Assembly (NCBI GenBank): GCA_006538405.1
Contig: BJKQ01000006.1
Coordinates: 767,001-831,000, forward strand
Reading direction: 5' to 3'
From: Hansfordia pulvinata
Lineage: Eukaryota; Ascomycota; Sordariomycetes; Xylariales
DNA: 64,000 nucleotides
Part shown: positions 57,878 through 64,000 of the stretch, one piece after another
How positions within the stretch are numbered: the first letter of the stretch is position 1
How the letters are laid out: every line of letters begins with the position of its first letter
Translations under genes and position numbers: made by a program
The notes under the pieces: model-generated
What the model was told of the DNA's origin: nothing
The model's input: only the letters and a program-made list of their open reading frames with translations
Databases searched by the model: none

Positions 57878-60071
57878 CTAAGCTTCGTAGGTCTTGACAC
57901 CATTGCCATTGGCACTCAGGGGCTGGACCGAGCTAAGCGCAGGAGCAGCAGAGAATGAGAGGGCGTCACCATTCGTGGGCAGCTTCACATCGCCAGAGAT
58001 CTGTGCGGCTTTCAAGCTCTCAGTGGTCTCGCGGACGCGCTTCTTGAAAGCCAGGCGGTCAAGGAACAGCTGCTGGCGGCCACGCTCCAGTTCACGGCGC
58101 TCGGCTTGCAGAATGCTCTCCATCTCGTCAAAGTACTTGAGCTTGAGCTCCATTTTCTGCAGAGTGACGTTGACTGCTGCGGAGAGCAGGCGCGTCATTT
58201 CTCGCTCCTCGTGAGAGGCCAGACCACCAGCACGCGCACCCATTGCGGCTAGGGGAACGCTTGCCAAAGAAGTTGTGGTCGTGGTAGTGGTGGTAGTCGT
58301 CGTTTCTTGTCGCACATCGATCTCCATCGAGTCGGACTCCTTCTCCTTTTCTTTGCCCTTGCCGTTGACTTTGGATGCGTCTCCGCCCTCAATCTTGTTG
58401 CGCAGCCCTTGTTGCAGCTCCTCAACCGACCTCTTGGCGGCCGCCGCGGTGGACTTGGGGTCTGCAAGACTGGCCAAGAAGCCGATGACGGACATGACCG
58501 GGTTATCGGCCTGGCTGAAGGGAAGGTGGCCCCCGTGGTTACCAAGCAACGATATGCCAGTAGGAGGCTGGATGGGGGCCTCGGACTCGAGGTACTTGTC
58601 CTCAATGTCGAGTTGCAGGAACTGCAGCACGCACTCCTCACGCGTCCGCGTCCCAACGTGCTCGGCAATCTCCGCCCAATCCTCGTCATAACGCTCCAAC
58701 CCTTCGAGCAGACGCAGAATCTCGGCGTCGCTCCAAGGGGCATCGCGGTCGAGGACTCCAGAGTACGTCGGGTTCTCGTGCTTGATGAACTGGGTGTTTG
58801 TTTGGTTGCTGGGTATGCGGCCCTCCATGTAGCAGCTGGGACATACGTCGTACTTGGTTTTCGTGGTGGAGCTCGACTCGGGAAGGTGGTAGTATACGCG
58901 CGTGCAGTCGATACCGCAGTTTTGGCAATTGATCTTGGCGACCGGGGCTTTGAGGGCGTCATCCGCAGCCGGAGACGCGCTGGGAGCACCGTTGGCGGTC
59001 GCGGCAGCGTCACCATTGGGCTTAGAGTCGGACTTGGTGATCTTGGTGCCCTTGGCGTTGGCTTCGTAGATGTTGCGCCCGATCTCCAGGTTGCGGTCAC
59101 CGGCGGTGGCGGGAGCCGCATTTGCCTTCTGGTCGGTGTCCTGGCTCTTCTTGCCCTCGAGGACGATCGGGTCGGCCGCGGGTTGCCAAGGCTGCAGTCC
59201 GCGAGGGGTATCGCAGATGACCTGGAAGTGGCCGGTGAAAGGCGGGCCAACTTGCGAAGGGCGTTGGTCGGCGTCGACCTTGGGAGCGTCAGTCGAATGA
59301 TAAGTTTTGCAGGAGCAAGCCAACATACCTGATAGTTGATGAGACCCCACTGCTCGAGGAAGGCATGGACGCGCATGATGGCGCATACATCACCAGCCAG
59401 GTTCCTTCTACAGGCGGTGACGGTAAGGTACTCGACAGGGTTCAGACGGTAGGTGTTGATCATGAAGTCGCGGTAGTCCTTGTAGACGTGAGGGGTCTTG
59501 CTGCGGTTGCGGCTGTTGAAGAACTCTGGCAGGGCCTTGCGCTCGATCTGGTTGACGTTGTTCATGTCGAACCAGGTGCTGTAGCTGGGCAGAACAATGG
59601 CGTGGGTCTGGGAGATGAGATGCTCGCGAGCGGCGTTCTCGGTGGTCTCTTTGGATTTGGACTCGGCTGATCCGTTGGCGCCGTCGTCGGCATCGGTCTC
59701 CTTGTCTTGGGGCGGCTGGGATTCCTTGGGGTCTGAGGTGATGCCCATGTCCTCGTCTTCTTTGGCTAGGACAGATTCAGCAGGGGGTCCAGGCGGCGCA
59801 TCAAGCGGGTTATCTGAAGTACCGGCGGGGGCAGGGGTGACGCTGTCCTGCTTGATGGCGGGTTCGGGGGCGGTGGCATCGGCCATCTGGACATCTTAGG
59901 AAGAGTTAGCCACATATGGGAGAAAGAAGGTGGGTGCGGCGACAAACCTTCTGACTGGCCAGGGGCCGCGGCAGCAGAGTCGCTCTGGAGAGGTGGCTGG
60001 GAGAGGATGTCGTTGCCACCGGGGGTGCCAGCATTGGCGGGCGAGCCATAGCCTGGGGTTTGGTCGTCCAT
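57878..60071 (-). CDS. rsc8: SWI/SNF-RSC chromatin remodelling subunit of RSC8/SWI3 type (SWIRM, ZZ, SANT, coiled coil)
   Basis: Scaffold subunit of ATP-dependent nucleosome remodellers in the nucleus. Exons are 59948-60071, 59329-59894 and 57878-59278, exactly 697 codons. Introns are 59895-59947 (GTTTGT...CTAAG) and 59279-59328 (GTATGT...CCAAG). Domains in order: a disordered acidic N-terminus; SWIRM at about residues 132-235 ([40 protein letters not shown]); a ZZ-like zinc finger (Cys348, 351, 376, 379); SANT at about 411-462 ([20 protein letters not shown]); a poly-Thr run of about a dozen; and a C-terminal coiled coil ([20 protein letters not shown] region). The ZZ plus SANT order is typical of Rsc8/Ssr proteins, which serve both SWI/SNF and RSC in many fungi; which complex applies here is not shown. 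Confidence 0.93.
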
Positions 60072-61585
60072 GGTGATTTGGCGATGGCGCTGCGCCTAAG
60101 AGGGAGCTGGGATAGGCGAGGCGCGCGCAGTGGTGCGCGTGCGAGGAGCACAGCCTAGGCGGGTCGAAAGGTGGTGGAGTCGGGCAACAGCAAATAAGTG
60201 CAACGGGATGCTGGCGAGGAACTAGAGTTAGAAAGATCGAAAGCGTGACGATGATACGTGGGGTTGAGATGGAGATGGCGGCAGATGGATGGAGACAGTT
60301 AGGGACAGCAGGGAGGTAGGGCGGCGCGTCGGATGGAGCACGCGGGCTGGCAGATTGCAAGTGCAATCGCAGCACCACGATGCTTGGGGCGAGAAGTCTT
60401 GGATGGGATGGGGTGTCGGGGATGGTGGCGGTGAAATTAGGGGACGCAGTACCTTGAGTTGATGGGCGAGGCGGGCTGATGAGGGTGTCGTCGGGTGCTC
60501 AGTCGCGTTGCGATGCGATGCGATGCGAAGGAGAAATCAATTGGCTGGCTGTCCTGCGTTGGTCCAGATTGCTTTCCGCGACTGCTACGGGCGACGTGCT
60601 GCTGGCCCGCACTAGCTCTTACAGGCATCAGCGCCGGTGATATTAGTGGGCTACAAATAGTCGATGCAGTGCATCTATTCATGTCTCACGGAGCCAGGGT
60701 GGGTGGGTGGCTTTACCGAAAACATTTGGTAAAGGCACTGTGTTTGCGCCTGCTGAACGCCAATCCAGGCCGCCATGGGGACCATCGGTCCTCCATTCTT
60801 CAAGCATTTAGGACGTCGAGATGAAGATGAGAGATCAGCTATCTTACTCCAGGAACCAACCCGATAGCGAGTTTCTACCAGGTTGACGCACAGATATGTA
60901 CTCACCAGCCCTATGCAGGACGTCGCCATGTCCTGTTGACGGCGCTCTGAAGATCAACTATTGCGCCGCGCTGAGAGCACCACCTTATTGCTCGTTGCGT
61001 GGCAAGGGACTACGAGTACCTCTATATAATAAGTTCCCAATGCTCAAATCGAGCACGGCTGGAAGCGGGGTTGGAACGTCGCCTCGTGGTGGGATGGGCC
61101 GTCGAGTACCGACGTTACCCCCGGCTAGCAATGCGAGCTAGGGTTGCTCCGAGTGGCAAGCCTTGCAGGTCTCGGGATTGGCCCCCCTTTGTGCCTGTAC
61201 GAGTATCCTTCTGCCCGGCGACCAGGCACCTTACTCGCGCCAGTGCTGCCACCTTGGAGGCGGGCCAGGTGGGGGTCTGCCGCCCGTCCTAGCGCCGCTG
61301 CCCGCTGCAGCCCCCAGTGTGCTGGTGCTGGCGGCCAGGGCAGTGGCGACAGGGCCGGGCGAGCGAGTATCGGCGCTTGCCTCGCAACCTTGCAGCCGAG
61401 CCATGACGGAATAATCTTCCCGCCGTCCGTCCCACGCCTCGCGCTCCCGATTCCCACTGCAACTCCAGTCCCCTCAGGAGGCCCTGACGACGACGACGAC
61501 GACGACGACGATAACGACAACGACTACGACCTTGTCGCAATCCTCCACAGCCCACAGCACAGCACACCCGACAACACCGCTCGCC
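60072..61585. promoter_or_regulatory. Divergent promoter region of rsc8 and etfA
   Basis: 1.5 kb without a recognisable gene. It contains TACGAGT copies at 61011 and 61198 and, just upstream of etfA, a (GAC)n/(GACGA)n stretch at about 61487-61520. Long plus and minus frames across 61144-61600 are GC-rich shadows. Confidence 0.5.
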
Positions 61586-62755
61586 ATGTTCTCGGCCGCC
61601 AGAAGGTCCGTCCTGGCCGGCAGCGCCCTCCCCCGCCGTGCCGCCGCCGCCGCCTCCTCCTCTGTCTTTTCCAGCCCGCACAGCGCCTCGGCCCTGCGCC
61701 GCCTGCTGTCCACGCTCGCCGTCCTCGAGCAGCGCGACGGCCAGCTCAACAACGGCTCCCTGAGCGCATTCACCGCCGCCAAGAAGGTCGGTGGCTCCGT
61801 CCACGGTTTCGTCGCCGGCGCCGGCGTCAAGTCCGTCGCGGAGCAGGCCGCCAAGGTCGATGGCGTCGAGAAGATCATTGCCGTCGACAACGCGGCCTAT
61901 GAGAAGGTGAGTCTTCAATTGGGCGACCCCCTCCCCCCGCCAGATAGGGTTGAAAAACGCTTCGCCCAGGGACAAAACCCGTGCTGACGCCCCCGTCTCC
62001 CTCTCCAGGGTCTGGCCGAGAACTACGCCCCCCTCCTCGTCGAGAACATTAAGAAGGGCGGCTACACCCACATCATCGCCGGCCACACCGCGTTCGGCAA
62101 GAACCTGATGCCCCGCGTCGCCGCCCTGCTCGACTCGCAGCAGATCTCCGACATCACCGCCGTCGAGTCCGAGTCGACCTTTGTGCGCCCCATCTACGCC
62201 GGCAACGCCATCGCCACCGTCGAGTCCTCGGACAGCGTCAAGTGCATCACGATCCGCGGCACGGCCTTCGCGGCCGCCGAGCCCGGCTCCGGCTCCGCCG
62301 CCGTCGAGGCCGGCGCGGACCCCAACCCGCCCGCCTCGTCCGAGTGGGTCTCGGAGGACCTGGCCAAGTCGGACCGCCCGGACCTCGCCACGGCGCCCAA
62401 GGTCGTCTCGGGCGGCCGCGGGCTCAAGTCCAAGGAGGAGTTTGACCGCGTCATGAACCCGCTGGCCGACGCCCTGGGCGCCGCCGTGGGCGCCTCCCGC
62501 GCCGCCGTCGACAGCGGCTACGCCGACAACAGCCTCCAGGTCGGCCAGACGGGCAAGGTCGTCGCGCCCCAGCTCTACATGGCCGTCGGCATCTCGGGCG
62601 CCATCCAGCACCTCGCGGGCATGAAGGACAGCAAGGTCATCGCCGCCATCAACAAGGACCCCGACGCGCCCATCTTCCAGGTGGCCGACGTCGGCCTGGT
62701 CGGCGACCTGTTCGAGAAGGTCCCGGAGCTGACCGAGAAGGTCAAGAGCTCTTGA
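61586..62755 (+). CDS. etfA: Electron transfer flavoprotein alpha subunit, mitochondrial
   Basis: ETF carries electrons from acyl-CoA and other matrix dehydrogenases to ETF-ubiquinone oxidoreductase; alpha and beta form a heterodimer in the mitochondrial matrix. Exons are 61586-61906 and 62009-62755 (donor GTGAGT, acceptor CTCCAG), exactly 356 codons (355 residues). The N-terminus ([20 protein letters not shown]) is a presequence. The N-terminal domain includes [18 protein letters not shown] and [18 protein letters not shown]. The C-terminal FAD domain carries [30 protein letters not shown], and the ETF-alpha signature region [20 protein letters not shown], ending [14 protein letters not shown]. 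Convergent with arh1, another mitochondrial flavoprotein. No anomalies. Confidence 0.97.
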
Positions 62756-62803
62756 GACTGGCCCGCCTGCGCCGCGTGTCGTGATCATGTCGTGTATACT
62801 GTA

Positions 62804-62809
62804 AATAAA
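62804..62809 (+). promoter_or_regulatory. AATAAA polyadenylation signal of etfA
   Basis: AATAAA lies about 50 bases after the etfA stop codon, preceded by TGTATACTGT. This spacing and order are typical of fungal 3' end formation. Confidence 0.55.
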
Positions 62810-62974
62810 GCATGAATGAGAGACCGAATAAAGCAAAGAAAGATACCTCAACTCGCGTGTATATGACACTTATCTATAATACAGTGAAGAGGGCTTGCTT
62901 GCTCTATTGCAAAGGGCCGTGGGCTGTTGACACGGGAGGCCGAAAACGGGACCCGTACGAAGTACCTTCTACAG

Positions 62975-63058
62975 TACAACCCGGTCGTGATCACAAGGCT
63001 TCATATACAGCCTCCCTACAACCCGGTCGTGATCGCAAAGCTTCATATACAACCTCCC
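62975..63058. repeat. 42-bp tandem duplication between etfA and arh1
   Basis: Copy 1 is 62975-63016 and copy 2 is 63017-63058. Each begins TACAACCCGGTCGTGATC and contains CTTCATATACA; they differ at only about three positions, all A/G transitions. The copies are close to identical, so the duplication is recent. It lies in the shared 3' region of two convergent genes. Confidence 0.85.
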
Positions 63059-63149
63059 CGCGCAAGTCTGCGATGCGCAGCCTGCTCCTTCCAAGTTTCA
63101 CCTCCACCCCGTTTCGTCAAACCAAGGCGCGCGAGACCCCGGGCCGATT

Positions 63150-64000
63150 TCATCCCCGCGCAGCGGCAATCATGTCGGCCGTGCGCGTGAACTTCTCCCG
63201 CTCCTTGCCCAGGAGCAGGCCGCGCTGGCGCTCCGCGGCGTCGATCCGCCGCCAGTCCTCCCAGGAGACGACGCGCGCCGCGCCGCCGCCGCCGGTGCTG
63301 CCGATCTCGGCGCGGACGCCTTCCCACCCCGCGGGCGCCGTCTCTGTGCTGACGTCTCCCGCCCCCGAAGCGGGGGCGAGGAGGAGGAGGAGGCGAGGAA
63401 AGAGGCGCCGCCGGCCCAATCGGCGGCGATGGCGTCGGCGGTGGCGAAGGCGTCCTCCATGGTCGAGGCGATGACGCCCGTGGGGCCGCGCTTGACCCAG
63501 CCCGCGCAGTAGACGCCGGGGAGGAGGGTGGTGGCGGTAGAGGGTTGGGTGGCCGATGCTGCTGCGGCCTGCTCGCTCCCGCGGCCGCCCCAGCCATCCT
63601 CCATGGCGCGCAGCACGCGGCCCGCGCCGTCGTGCCGGACGACGCCGCGCCCGTGGTCAAAGGCGACCCGCGCCTCGGCGAAGCCCGGCAGCGCCGTCGA
63701 CTTGTACCCGATGGAGCGGAAGGCGACCTGCGCCGGCAGCTCGACCGGGTCTGAGCCCGAGTCGCTGGGGGAGACGTGCGAGGACGGGTCCAGTGGGTCG
63801 GAGAGGACGGTACGCTCGAAGACGGCGCTGCGCAGGTTGCCGGCCTCGTCGCCGCGGAAGGCGGTCGGGGAGAGGCAGTAGTCCAGCGACCAGGACCGGG
63901 GCTGGGTGTCAGCGGCGGCGGCGGCGGCGGCGGCGGAGCCCTCCTTCAGCATCAGCTCGAGGAGGCGGCGGCGCGGGCGGGGCAGGGCGGCCAGCTCCGC
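63150..64000 (-). CDS. arh1: Adrenodoxin (ferredoxin) reductase, mitochondrial, C-terminal part; one frame break; runs off the window
   Basis: Arh1 is the NADPH-dependent flavoenzyme that reduces mitochondrial ferredoxin for iron-sulfur cluster and haem A synthesis. About 283 C-terminal residues are inside the window; the N-terminal FAD-binding part lies beyond 64000. The family signature [20 protein letters not shown] is followed by an [10 protein letters not shown] helix. Upstream blocks [11 protein letters not shown] and [12 protein letters not shown] also fit the family. At about 63362-63376 the frame must gain one base in a C5 run to reach [16 protein letters not shown], then [15 protein letters not shown] and [13 protein letters not shown], ending at 63150. 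With that base the visible CDS is 284 whole codons. The protein is essential in yeast, so sequence error is more likely than inactivation. Confidence 0.9.

Overview
The window is nuclear DNA of a filamentous ascomycete (Pezizomycotina), most likely a Sordariomycete. The evidence is GC-rich coding exons, short GT-AG introns (donors such as GTAAGT, GTATGT and GTGAGT), a fungal Zn(II)2Cys6 regulator, a fungal bZIP regulator, a UAF Rrn5-like protein, a Rds1/LsdA-type ferritin-like secreted protein, and pieces of the SWI/SNF-RSC, ribosome-biogenesis and mitochondrial machinery in typical fungal arrangement. The species cannot be named from the sequence alone.

Layout. Bases 1-10430 are a gene-poor tract full of microsatellites and homopolymers. 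A single intronless bZIP regulator with a possible membrane segment lies at 10431-12266 (-). A second gene-poor tract of about 13 kb follows to about 25.6 kb. From there the window is gene-rich: noc4 (-) and atp4 (+) are divergent (25.6-29.2 kb); a HAD-type phosphatase (+) is at 30.9-32.2 kb; a large uncharacterised fungal protein ending in a HicA-like domain (-) is at 33.4-36.6 kb; a small Cys-rich protein (-) is at 38.0-38.7 kb. A Zn(II)2Cys6 transcription factor (-) and a multi-span membrane protein (+) are divergent (41.4-46.2 kb). A tRNA-His with an intron is at 46.6 kb. A ferritin-like secreted protein (-) and a type-B carboxylesterase (+) are divergent (47.1-51.5 kb). A mitochondrial IRC3-type helicase (-) and an Rrn5-like Pol I factor (+) are divergent (52.1-56.7 kb). 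An RSC8/SWI3-type chromatin-remodelling subunit (-) and ETF-alpha (+) are divergent (57.9-62.8 kb). The C-terminal part of mitochondrial adrenodoxin reductase (arh1, -) runs off the right edge.

Themes. Four genes serve mitochondria (atp4, irc3, etfA, arh1). Two serve rDNA transcription and ribosome assembly (noc4, rrn5-like). Three act in gene regulation (bZIP, Zn(II)2Cys6, RSC8/SWI3-type). No operon-like or biosynthetic cluster is visible.

Two window-wide signals deserve attention. First, at least eight genes are broken by single-base changes, nearly all apparent losses of one G or C at a run of G or C. In seven of them the reconstructed total CDS length becomes an exact multiple of three once the missing bases are allowed for. 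This looks like systematic sequence or assembly error rather than eight pseudogenes. Second, the 7-mer TACGAGT/ACTCGTA is strongly over-represented in the non-coding tracts (about 40 or more by eye) and nearly absent from coding sequence.
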